A stretch of 64,000 nt of DNA from Myxococcus dinghuensis (lineage in GTDB: Bacteria; Myxococcota; Myxococcia; Myxococcales; Myxococcaceae), in NCBI RefSeq assembly GCF_024198235.1, contig NZ_JAKCFB010000022.1:85793-149792 (forward strand), in the 5' to 3' direction. Position numbers and translations under genes: made by a program. Of the stretch, positions 10,104 to 17,875 are shown in pieces (position 1 is the first letter of the stretch; each line of letters begins with the position of its first letter). Below the pieces are notes generated by a model that saw only the letters and a list, made by a program, of their open reading frames with translations, was not told the origin of the DNA and searched no databases.

Positions 10104-10875
10104 GTCCCTGGAGCGCGGGTGGCGGGTGGCAGCCACCGGCATCGCATTCACCACCTTCGGCCTGGGGGGGCTCGCGCTGCGGCTCCTCTACTTCCCCCTG
10201 CTGTCGTTGTGCGTGAGGGAGCGGGGCCGGCGCACGCGGCTGGCGCGGCTGGCGGTGCACCACTCCTTCCGCCTCTTCATCGAGTGGATGCGGGTGCTGG
10301 GAATCCTGCGCTACCGCATCGAGGGCGTGGAGAAGCTGGCGCGCCCGGGGCTGCTCATCCTCGCCAACCACCCCACGCTCATCGACGTGGTGTTCCTCGT
10401 GTCGCTGGTGCCCAACGCGGACTGCGTGGTGAAGGCCAGCCTGGCCACCAACCCCTTCACGCGCGGCCCCATCGAGGCGACGGGCTACCTGTGCAACGAC
10501 TCCGGCCCGGGGCTCGTCCAGGACTGCATCGAATCCGTGAAGGCGGGCAACAACCTCATCATCTTCCCGGAGGGCACCCGCACTCCGATTCGAGGCCCCA
10601 TGACGTTGCAGCGCGGGGCCGCCAACATCGCGGTGCGCGGGCCGTGCAACATCACCCCGGTCACCATCCGGTGCGAGCCCCTGGGGCTCACCAAGGGGAC
10701 CCCCTGGTGGAAGGTGCCCCCTTCCCGCATGAACTTCACCATCGTGGTTCGCGACGACATCGACGTGGCGCCGCTGGTCGACGAGGCCGGCGGAGAGGCC
10801 CTGGCGGCCCGACACCTCACGGCGCGATTGCACGACTTCTTCTCTCGGGAGACACGACGCCATGCAGGCGCTTGA
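10096..10875 (+). CDS. Membrane 1-acyl-glycerol-phosphate-type acyltransferase (ApeD-like)
   Basis: A 259-residue PlsC-family protein. ANHPTLIDVV is the NHx4D catalytic motif (block I) and FPEGTRTP is the FPEGTRS-type block III. Two N-terminal hydrophobic stretches (about 12-40) suggest membrane anchoring. It would acylate a lipid or glycolipid anchor for the polyene. ATG 10096 lies inside the last codons of the preceding gene, and its own 3' end overlaps the first ACP start, so translation is probably coupled. Confidence 0.9.
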   Translation: MFESLERGWRVAATGIAFTTFGLGGLALRLLYFPLLSLCVRERGRRTRLARLAVHHSFRLFIEWMRVLGILRYRIEGVEKLARPGLLILANHPTLIDVVFLVSLVPNADCVVKASLATNPFTRGPIEATGYLCNDSGPGLVQDCIESVKAGNNLIIFPEGTRTPIRGPMTLQRGAANIAVRGPCNITPVTIRCEPLGLTKGTPWWKVPPSRMNFTIVVRDDIDVAPLVDEAGGEALAARHLTARLHDFFSRETRRHAGA

Positions 10876-11122
10876 GCAGGAAATCAAGAAGCTGGTCATC
10901 GAGACCTTGAACCTCGAGGACATCACCCCGGACGACATCGACCCCGCCGCTCCGCTGTTCGTGGAGGGGCTGGGGTTGGACTCCATCGACGCGCTGGAGC
11001 TGGGCCTGGCGCTCCAGAAGACGTACGGGGTCGCCATGAAGAGCGACTCCCAGGAGAACCGCCGCCACTTCGCCAGCGTGCGCGCGCTCGCGGACTTCGT
11101 GAGCGCCCACCGCAAGGCCTGA
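10862..11122 (+). CDS. Acyl carrier protein 1 of the aryl-polyene cluster
   Basis: An 86-residue ACP with the phosphopantetheine site in GLGLDSIDALEL (Ser41). It is followed 31 bases later by a second ACP. APE systems carry two ACPs (ApeE and ApeF); one usually carries the growing chain and the other is needed for loading or transfer. Which is which cannot be decided here. Confidence 0.93.
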   Translation: MQALEQEIKKLVIETLNLEDITPDDIDPAAPLFVEGLGLDSIDALELGLALQKTYGVAMKSDSQENRRHFASVRALADFVSAHRKA

Positions 11123-11153
11123 GCCCGACATCCCATTCAAGAGGGGGAACCCC

Positions 11154-11411
11154 ATGACCAAGACTCAACTCTTCGAGAACCTGAGCCAGCTCCTGCAGGA
11201 GACCTTCGACATCGAGCCCGGACGCATCACCCCCGAGGCCCGGCTGCGCGACGACCTGGACATCGACAGCATCGACGCCGTCGACCTGCTGGTGAAGCTC
11301 AAGCCCGTCACGGGCAAGCGCCTGCCGCCGGAGGTCTTCAAGTCGGTGCGCACCATCCAGGACGTGGTGGACGCGCTGCACGGCCTGCTCGACGAGTCCG
11401 TGGCGGCGTGA
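11154..11411 (+). CDS. Acyl carrier protein 2 of the aryl-polyene cluster
   Basis: An 85-residue ACP with the attachment Ser in LDIDSIDAVDLL (Ser39). A GAGGGGG site lies 6 bases before ATG 11154. The stop overlaps the GTG start of the next gene. Its sequence differs clearly from ACP 1 (shared only around the Ser), consistent with separate roles in starter loading and elongation. Confidence 0.93.
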   Translation: MTKTQLFENLSQLLQETFDIEPGRITPEARLRDDLDIDSIDAVDLLVKLKPVTGKRLPPEVFKSVRTIQDVVDALHGLLDESVAA

Positions 11412-11959
11412 AGCACCTACGTCCGGCGCTGCTGGGCCTCGTGAGCGTGGCCTACCCGCTGCTGGTCTACTTCGGCCTGGGCCGGTTCGAGCCTCGGTGG
11501 ATGGCCCTGCCCCTGGCCATGATGGCCGTGGTGCGCGCGGTGGCCACGAAGGAGAAGGTGTGGCTCGCCACCGCGGCGGGCGCCCTGCTGCTCGCGGCCT
11601 CCAGCATGCTGGGCAACCATGCCCTGCCGCTGAAGCTCTATCCGGTGCTGGTCAACGCGGTGCTGCTCACCGTCTTCGCCACCAGCCTCGCCTTCCCCCC
11701 CAGCCTCATCGAGCGGCTGGCCCGGCTGCGCGAGCCGGACCTGCCGCCCTCGGGCGTGGCCTACACGCGCCGGGTGACGCAGGTGTGGTGCGGCTTCTTC
11801 GTGCTCAACGGGGGCCTGGCCCTGGGCACCGCGCTGTGGGCGAGCGACGCCACGTGGGCGCTCTACAACGGGCTCATCGCCTACGGGCTGATGGGCCTGC
11901 TCTTCGCCGGGGAGTGGCTGGTGCGCCGCCGCGTGCGCGCCCGCCACGCACATGGCTGA
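11408..11959 (+). CDS. Small polytopic membrane protein of the APE cluster (ApeG-like)
   Basis: A 183-residue protein starting at GTG 11408, overlapping the ACP stop as GTGA. Five to six hydrophobic segments are visible (for example AGALLLAASSMLG, LYPVLVNAVLLTVFATSLAF, GFFVLNGGLALGTALW). A protein of this type (COG4648-like) sits between the ACPs and the ligase in APE clusters. The molecular role is unknown. Confidence 0.8.
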   Translation: MKHLRPALLGLVSVAYPLLVYFGLGRFEPRWMALPLAMMAVVRAVATKEKVWLATAAGALLLAASSMLGNHALPLKLYPVLVNAVLLTVFATSLAFPPSLIERLARLREPDLPPSGVAYTRRVTQVWCGFFVLNGGLALGTALWASDATWALYNGLIAYGLMGLLFAGEWLVRRRVRARHAHG

Positions 11960-13658
11960 CCCGGTCGACATCGAGCACCTGCTCAGCCACGGTCGTCCGG
12001 GGGAGACAGGGGTGGCGTCGCGCGACGGCGCGGCCCTGGACTTCACGGCATTCGCCGCCCGGGCCACGCACTGGCACGCGGCGTTCGCCCGCGAGGCGGG
12101 GAGCCGCTGGGCGCTCTACTTCGACGACACGTTCGACTTCGCCGCCGCGCTGTTGGGTGCGTGGCACGCGGGGCGGTGCGTCTACCTGCCCTCGGATGCC
12201 CGGCCGGCGACGCTGGAGCGCCTGCGCGGCGAGGTGGACGGGTTCGCGGGCACGCTCCCCGCCGCCCTGTCGCCCCTCGTCCCCGTCGCGGGCGCCCCGG
12301 CGCGTTGGAGTCCGCTGCGCTCGGACGCGGAGGCGCTCGTCGTCTACACGTCCGGCTCCAGCGGGGAGCCCACCGCCATCCCCAAGCGGCTGGGGCAACT
12401 GACGCGCGAGGTGTCCACCCTGGCGCGGCTGTTCGACGCGCGGGTGGGCCCCGACGCCCGCGTGCTGGCCACCGTGTCGCACCAGCACATCTACGGGCTC
12501 CTGTTCCGGGTGCTCTGGCCGCTGACGACGGGGCGCCCCTTCCTGGCCCGGAGCCTGCCCTACCCCGAGGACATCGTCGCCGCGCTGGAGGAGGGCCCGG
12601 CCGCGCTCGTCGCCAGCCCCGCGCACCTCAAGCGGCTGCCGGAGTCCCTGGACTGGACCCCGGCGCGGCGGCACCTGCGCGCCGTCTTCTCGTCCGGCGG
12701 TCCGCTCCCCACCGACGCGCTGCACGCCTGCCGCGCACGGCTCGGCCAGGCGCCGGTGGAGGTCTACGGCAGCTCCGAGACGGGGGGCATCGCCTGGCGC
12801 CAGCGCTCGGAGGACGACGCCCGTCCCTGGACGGTGATGCCGGGCGTGGTCGCGGAGGCCGGGGACGACGGCGCGCTGACGGTCCGCTCCCCCCACCTCC
12901 ACCCGCCCGGGGAGGCGCGCTTCCAGACGGCGGACCACGTCCGGCTGGTGGAGGGGGGCTTCGAGCTGTTGGGCCGGAGCGACCGGCTCCTCAAGCTGGA
13001 GGAGAAGCGGGTGTCGCTCACGGCCATGGAGCGGGCGCTGGCCGAGGGCGGGCTGGTGCGGGAGGCGCGGGTGGTGCCGCTCCAGGAGGGGCACCGGCTG
13101 ATACTCGCGGTCGTGGCCCTCCCGTCCGAGGACGGCTGGCGGGTGCATGCCGGAGGAGGCAAGCGCGCCCTGAACCAGGCCCTGCGCGAACGGTTGGCCC
13201 GGAGGTTCGAGCCTGGTGCCCTGCCGCGCCGGTTCCGGTATCTGGAGGCGATGCCCGTCAACAGCCAGGGAAAGACCCCCGAGGCGGCGCTGACCGCCCT
13301 CTTCGACGCCCGCCGCCCGCCCGCGCGTGAGCTGGAGCGCTCCCCGGAGCGTGTCCTGCTGGCCCTGGAGGCCCAGGCGGAGTCGCCCTATTTCCGCGGG
13401 CACTTCCCCGGCATGCCCATCCTCCCGGGCGTGGCGCAGTTGGAGTGGGCCATCCAACTGGGGCGCGAGTACTTCCCGCTGCCGCCCGACTTCCTGCGCA
13501 TGGAGGCGGTGAAGTTCCAGCAGCTCATCCCCCCGGGCACGCACCTGACGCTGGAGCTCACCTGGACGGAGGCCAAGGGCAGCCTCCACTTCAAGCTCAC
13601 CTCCGCCGCGGGCACCCACGCCGGCGGCCGCATCGTGTTCGGTGGAGCCCCCCGATGA
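11952..13658 (+). CDS. Aryl-acid AMP-ligase fused to a hot-dog dehydratase (ApeH-ApeI fusion)
   Basis: A 568-residue two-domain protein. Residues about 1-450 are an adenylating ligase: YTSGSSGEPTAIPK (132-145) is the P-loop, VYGSSETGG is motif A5, and a late Lys in NSQGKTPEAA fits the catalytic lysine. It would activate the aryl starter (4-coumarate or 4-hydroxybenzoate type) and load it on an ACP. Residues about 455-568 are a FabZ-like hot-dog domain with YFRGHFPGMPILPGVAQLEW, the active-site His motif of ApeI-type dehydratases. In many APE clusters these are two genes; here they are one chain. Confidence 0.88.
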   Translation: MADPVDIEHLLSHGRPGETGVASRDGAALDFTAFAARATHWHAAFAREAGSRWALYFDDTFDFAAALLGAWHAGRCVYLPSDARPATLERLRGEVDGFAGTLPAALSPLVPVAGAPARWSPLRSDAEALVVYTSGSSGEPTAIPKRLGQLTREVSTLARLFDARVGPDARVLATVSHQHIYGLLFRVLWPLTTGRPFLARSLPYPEDIVAALEEGPAALVASPAHLKRLPESLDWTPARRHLRAVFSSGGPLPTDALHACRARLGQAPVEVYGSSETGGIAWRQRSEDDARPWTVMPGVVAEAGDDGALTVRSPHLHPPGEARFQTADHVRLVEGGFELLGRSDRLLKLEEKRVSLTAMERALAEGGLVREARVVPLQEGHRLILAVVALPSEDGWRVHAGGGKRALNQALRERLARRFEPGALPRRFRYLEAMPVNSQGKTPEAALTALFDARRPPARELERSPERVLLALEAQAESPYFRGHFPGMPILPGVAQLEWAIQLGREYFPLPPDFLRMEAVKFQQLIPPGTHLTLELTWTEAKGSLHFKLTSAAGTHAGGRIVFGGAPR

Positions 13659-14392
13659 AGGCTTGCGCGGTCATCCCGGTCTACAACCATGGCGAGGCGG
13701 TGGGCGCGGTGGTCCAGGCCGTGCGCGCCCACGGCCTGCCCTGCGTGCTGGTGGACGACGGCAGCGAGCCGGGGTGCGCGCGCGTGCTGGACGCGCTGGC
13801 CGCGGCGGACACGGACGGCCTCACCCTGGTGCGGCTGCCCCGGAACGAGGGCAAGGGCGGCGCGATGATGGCGGGGCTGCGCGCGGCGAAGGCGGCGGGC
13901 TTCAGCCACGCGCTGCAGATCGACGCCGACGGGCAGCACGACACGAGCGACATCCCCCGCTTCCTCGCGCTGGCGGCCGGCGCCCCGGACACGCTCATCT
14001 GCGGCACGCCCGTCTACGACGCGTCCGTGCCCAAGGGCCGGCTCTACGGCCGGTACGCCACGCACGTCTGGGTGTGGATCAACACGCTGTCCTTCGCCAT
14101 CCGCGACTCGATGTGCGGCTTCCGCGTCTACCCGCTGACGCCCACCGTCGCGCTCATCGACGCGGTGCGTATCGGCAAGCGGATGGACTTCGACGTGGAG
14201 GTGCTGGTGCGCCTGTTCTGGCGCGGCATGGTCATCCACAACCAGCCCACGCGGGTGCGCTATCCCACCGACGGCATCTCCCACTTCGACGTGCTCTGGG
14301 ACAACGTGCGCATCTCCGGCATGCACGCGCGGCTGTTCTTCGGGATGCTGGCGCGCCTGCCGCTGCTGCTGTGGAACAAGGTGAAGGCATGA
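13655..14392 (+). CDS. Family 2 glycosyltransferase (ApeJ N-half-like)
   Basis: A 245-residue GT-A protein: IPVYNHGEAV at the start, LVDDGSEPG and LQIDADGQHD (the DxD metal site, near residue 91). It overlaps the ligase by ATGA and the next acyltransferase by ATGA. In many APE clusters ApeJ is one fusion of a glycosyltransferase and an acyltransferase; here the halves are separate. The likely job is sugar transfer onto a lipid that anchors or ends in the polyene. Confidence 0.9.
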   Translation: MKACAVIPVYNHGEAVGAVVQAVRAHGLPCVLVDDGSEPGCARVLDALAAADTDGLTLVRLPRNEGKGGAMMAGLRAAKAAGFSHALQIDADGQHDTSDIPRFLALAAGAPDTLICGTPVYDASVPKGRLYGRYATHVWVWINTLSFAIRDSMCGFRVYPLTPTVALIDAVRIGKRMDFDVEVLVRLFWRGMVIHNQPTRVRYPTDGISHFDVLWDNVRISGMHARLFFGMLARLPLLLWNKVKA

Positions 14393-15333
14393 AGGCGCGG
14401 CACTGGGCGGAGGTGGGCGAGAGCACCTTCGTCCTCGGCATCTGGCTGCTGTACTGGATTCACCGGCTGCTGGGCCGCTGGCCGTTCCGCGTGTGCCTGT
14501 TCCCCGTCGTCCTGGTGCACTGGCTGGCGCGCCCCGTGGTGCGGGACGCGTCGCTCCAGTACCTGTCGCGCCTGGAGACAGCCACCGGCGCGCTGGGCCA
14601 CCCACCGCGGCTGCGCGACAGCCTCCGGCACATGGCCTCCTTCGCGGAGACGATGCTCGACAAGCTCCTGGCGGTCAGCGGGCGCTACCGCTTCGAGCAG
14701 GTGCGCACGGAGGGACGCGAGCAGTTCTACGAGGCGGCGAAGGGGGGGCGGGGCGGCATCATCGTCACCGCGCACATGGGCTGCCTGGAGCTGTGCCGCG
14801 CCATGGCGGAGAAGCGTGGCGAGGTGAAGTTGAACATCCTCGTCCACACCCGACACGCCGAGCAGTTCAACCGCATGCTCAAGCGCCTCAACCCGGACAG
14901 CGACTTCCAGTTGATGGAGGTCACCGACCTGGGACCCGGGACGGCGGTGATGCTCCAGGAGCGCGTCGCCGCGGGCGAGTTCGTGGTGATCGCCGGGGAC
15001 CGGGTGCCGGTCCACGCCAGCCAGACGGTGAGCGTGGACTTCCTGGGCCACGCGGCGCCCTTCCCGGTGGGGCCGTACGTCCTGGCCTCCCTGTTCAAAT
15101 GTCCGCTGTTCCTGCTGGGGTGCATCCACGAGGGCCCCGGCTACACCATCCACTTCGAGTGCCTGGCGGACCGCGTGGACCTCCCCCGGAGCAAGCGCGT
15201 GGAGGCCCTGACCGGGTACGCCCGGCACTACGCCGAGCGGCTCACCGCGCTCCTGGAGCGCTCGCCACTCGACTGGTTCAACTTCTTCCCCTTCTGGGAT
15301 CAGGCGAATGTCTCCGCCCGACAACAACAGTGA
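14389..15333 (+). CDS. LpxL/HtrB-type acyltransferase (ApeJ C-half-like)
   Basis: A 314-residue member of the bacterial lipid A acyltransferase family. TAHMGCLELCRAMAEKRG corresponds to the HxxxxE catalytic pattern (His, then Glu in CLE), VVIAGDRVPV is the conserved GDR block, and a hydrophobic segment near the N-terminus suggests membrane association. It would move the acyl or aryl-polyenoyl chain onto the glycolipid. It is coupled by overlap to the genes on both sides. Confidence 0.88.
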   Translation: MKARHWAEVGESTFVLGIWLLYWIHRLLGRWPFRVCLFPVVLVHWLARPVVRDASLQYLSRLETATGALGHPPRLRDSLRHMASFAETMLDKLLAVSGRYRFEQVRTEGREQFYEAAKGGRGGIIVTAHMGCLELCRAMAEKRGEVKLNILVHTRHAEQFNRMLKRLNPDSDFQLMEVTDLGPGTAVMLQERVAAGEFVVIAGDRVPVHASQTVSVDFLGHAAPFPVGPYVLASLFKCPLFLLGCIHEGPGYTIHFECLADRVDLPRSKRVEALTGYARHYAERLTALLERSPLDWFNFFPFWDQANVSARQQQ

Positions 15334-16864
15334 GTGTCCGGTCCGCTTCGATGGAAGCCGGCTGGTCATCGAGGACGTCGTCGCGCTGTCGAGCCGGGAG
15401 CGCGGCGTGGAGCTGGGCACCGCGCCCGCCTTCCGCCAGCGCATCACCCGGGGCGCGGAGTTCCTGGACCGGCTCCTGGCCGAGGACGGGCACATCTACG
15501 GCGTGACGACGGGCTATGGGGACTCGGTCACCGTGGCCGTCCCGCCCGAGCTCATCCCCGAGCTGCCGCACCACCTCTACGCGTACCACGGCATCGGCGC
15601 GGGGCGGTTCCTCACGCCCGAGGAGACGCGCGCGGTGCTGGCGACGCGGCTGGCCTCGCTGGTCCAGGGCGTGTCCGGCGTGGGGCTGGAGCTGCTCACC
15701 CAGCTCGAGCGGCTGCTCCAGCACGACATCCTCCCGCTCATCCCGGCCGAGGGCTCGGTGGGCGCCAGCGGGGACCTCACGCCGCTCTCCTATGTCGCGG
15801 CGGTGCTCTGCGGCGAGCGCGAGGTCTGGTATCGCGGCGAGCGACGGGGCGCGGCGGAGGTGCTGGCCGGACACGGCATCACGCCGCTGCGGCTGCGCCC
15901 CAAGGAGGGGCTGGCCATCATGAACGGCACGGCGGTGATGACCGCGCTGGCGTGCCTGGCCTGGGCGCGCGCGGACTACCTGTGTCGGCTGGGCACGCGC
16001 CTCACCGCGCTCAACGTCGTGGCCAGCGCCGGCAACGCGCACCACTTCGACGAGGCGCTGTTCGCGCTCAAGCCCCACGTGGGCCAGCAGCGGGTGGCCG
16101 CGCGGCTGAGGAGCGACCTCGCCTCCGACAGGCCCCAGCGCAACGAGCAGCGGCTCCAGGACCGCTACTCGCTGCGCTGCGCCCCGCACGTGCTCGGGGT
16201 CCTCGAGGACGCCCTGCCCTTCTTCCGCACGCTCATCGAGAACGAGCTGAACAGCGCCAACGACAACCCGCTCATCGACCCGGAGGGCGAGCGCGTGCTC
16301 CACGGCGGCCACTTCTACGGCGGCCACATCGCCTTCGCCATGGACGGCCTGAAGAACGCGGTGGCCAACGTGGCGGACCTGCTGGACCGGCAGCTCGCCC
16401 TGCTCGTCGACGCCCGCTACAACCACGGCCTGCCCGCGAACCTGTCCGCGGCCACCGGCCCGCGCGCGGCCATCAACCACGGCCTCAAGGCGCTGCAGAT
16501 CAGCGTCTCCGCCTGGACGGCGGAGGCCCTCAAGCAGACCATGCCCGCGTCCGTCTTCTCCCGCTCCACCGAGTGCCACAACCAGGACAAGGTGAGCATG
16601 GGCACCATCGCCGCGCGGGACTGCCTGCGCGTGCTGGAGCTGTCCGAGCAGGTGGTGGCGGCCCTGCTCATCGCGGCGCGACAGGGGCTCGCCCTGCGCG
16701 AGCGCGTGGCGGGGGGATTGAATCTGACGCCCGCGCTCGCGTCGATGCGCCACGACCTGGAGCGGCGGGTCGCGCTGGTGGACGAGGACCGCGCGCTGGA
16801 CCGGGAGCTGCAAGCCCTGCTGGGAGCCCTCCGGGGACGCGAGTGGACGCTCTATGAAGCCTGA
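15308..16864 (+). CDS. Aromatic amino-acid ammonia-lyase (HAL/TAL family)
   Basis: A 518-residue MIO enzyme. The cofactor triad ASG is at 153-155 (GSVGASGDLTPLS). The inner-loop Tyr is Tyr64 in YGVTTGYG, and ENELNSANDNPL and the QDKVSMG region are conserved. In an APE or dialkylresorcinol context such lyases make 4-coumarate from tyrosine. The selectivity position reads AYHGIGAG rather than the SHAAG of true histidases, which supports a tyrosine or other aromatic substrate over histidine degradation; this is inference. The start overlaps the preceding gene by 26 bases, and a later start cannot be excluded. Confidence 0.88.
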   Translation: MSPPDNNSECPVRFDGSRLVIEDVVALSSRERGVELGTAPAFRQRITRGAEFLDRLLAEDGHIYGVTTGYGDSVTVAVPPELIPELPHHLYAYHGIGAGRFLTPEETRAVLATRLASLVQGVSGVGLELLTQLERLLQHDILPLIPAEGSVGASGDLTPLSYVAAVLCGEREVWYRGERRGAAEVLAGHGITPLRLRPKEGLAIMNGTAVMTALACLAWARADYLCRLGTRLTALNVVASAGNAHHFDEALFALKPHVGQQRVAARLRSDLASDRPQRNEQRLQDRYSLRCAPHVLGVLEDALPFFRTLIENELNSANDNPLIDPEGERVLHGGHFYGGHIAFAMDGLKNAVANVADLLDRQLALLVDARYNHGLPANLSAATGPRAAINHGLKALQISVSAWTAEALKQTMPASVFSRSTECHNQDKVSMGTIAARDCLRVLELSEQVVAALLIAARQGLALRERVAGGLNLTPALASMRHDLERRVALVDEDRALDRELQALLGALRGREWTLYEA

Positions 16865-17273
16865 CCTCAGCCACGAAATCGAACTGGCGCCCGCCTTCCA
16901 CGACCTCGACCCGATGGAGGTCGTCTGGCATGGCCACTACGTGAAGTACCTGGAGCTGGCCCGCTGCGCCCTGCTGGCGAGGTTCGACTACGACTACCCC
17001 CAGATGCGGGAGTCCGGCTACGCGTGGCCCGTGGTGGACCTGCGCCTGAAGTACGTCCAGCCGGCCGTCTACGCGCAGCGGCTGCGCATCCGCGCGGAAA
17101 TCACGGAGTGGGAGAACCGCCTGCGCATCGACTACCTCATCCGCGACGCCGCCACGGGCCGCAAGGTGAACCAGGCCCACACCCTCCAGGTGGCCGTGTC
17201 GCTGGCCACCCGGGAGATGCAGTTCGTCTGTCCGCCGGTGCTCTGGGAGCGCCTGGGAGTGAGGCCCGAATGA
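16854..17273 (+). CDS. Acyl-CoA/ACP thioesterase, 4-hydroxybenzoyl-CoA type (ApeK-like)
   Basis: A 139-residue single hot-dog protein. FHDLDPMEVVWHGHYVKYLE is the hallmark of the 4HBT/YbgC group, with Asp19 as the catalytic acid (the D in LDPM) and the HGHY turn after it. It overlaps the lyase by 11 bases. It probably clears stalled or aryl thioesters or releases the chain. Confidence 0.9.
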   Translation: MKPDLSHEIELAPAFHDLDPMEVVWHGHYVKYLELARCALLARFDYDYPQMRESGYAWPVVDLRLKYVQPAVYAQRLRIRAEITEWENRLRIDYLIRDAATGRKVNQAHTLQVAVSLATREMQFVCPPVLWERLGVRPE

Positions 17274-17875
17274 AGCGCTGGTTGCTCCTCGTGGGGATGC
17301 TGGCGGGGCTGTCGGCCCAGGCCAGCGAGCTGGTGACGGGCGTGCGCGCCCGGTTGCAGGACGCGCCGCTGCTCAGGGGCGAGTTCGAACAGAAGAAGAC
17401 GGTGGCGGGCTTCAAGAAGCCGCTCGTCTCGCGCGGGGACTTCGTCCTGTCTCGGGAGAAGGGCGTGCTGTGGGACACGCGCACGCCCTTCGCGTCCACG
17501 CTCACGCTGACCCGCACGTCGCTCAGCGCGGCCCAGGGCACGAGCGCCGCCTACCACCTGGACACGGGCAAGGAGCCCGCGCTGGCCGCGGTCAACGAGC
17601 TGCTCTTCGCGCTGCTCGCGGGCGACGTGGCCACGTTGTCCTCGCGCTTCGAGGTCGAGGGGGCGCTCGTCGGCGCGGAGGGTTGGAAGCTGACGCTCAC
17701 CCCGACGGACGCGGGGCTCGCGCGCGTGTTCCGGAGCATCCGGCTGGAGGGGGATCGCTTCGTGCGGCAGGTGCTGCTCGAGGAGACCCGAGGCGATTCG
17801 AGCCTCATCCAGTTCGACCACCTGAGGCAGGCCCCGCCCCTCAGCGACACGGAAGCCAGCCGCCTTGCGAAATAG
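17270..17875 (+). CDS. LolA-like outer-membrane lipoprotein carrier (ApeL-like)
   Basis: A 201-residue periplasmic protein with a clear signal peptide (MKRWLLLVGMLAGLSAQAS, cleavage near 17-19). The RGEFEQKKTVAGFKKPLVSRG block and the VLWDTRTPF strand match the LolA fold. In APE clusters it is thought to shuttle the lipid product across the periplasm with the MMPL exporter. It is coupled by ATGA overlap to the thioesterase. Confidence 0.87.
   Translation: MKRWLLLVGMLAGLSAQASELVTGVRARLQDAPLLRGEFEQKKTVAGFKKPLVSRGDFVLSREKGVLWDTRTPFASTLTLTRTSLSAAQGTSAAYHLDTGKEPALAAVNELLFALLAGDVATLSSRFEVEGALVGAEGWKLTLTPTDAGLARVFRSIRLEGDRFVRQVLLEETRGDSSLIQFDHLRQAPPLSDTEASRLAK

Noticed and set aside
11874..13619. 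Long reverse open frame opposite the ligase
   Set aside because: Shadow of the ligase-dehydratase gene; no start site or domain.
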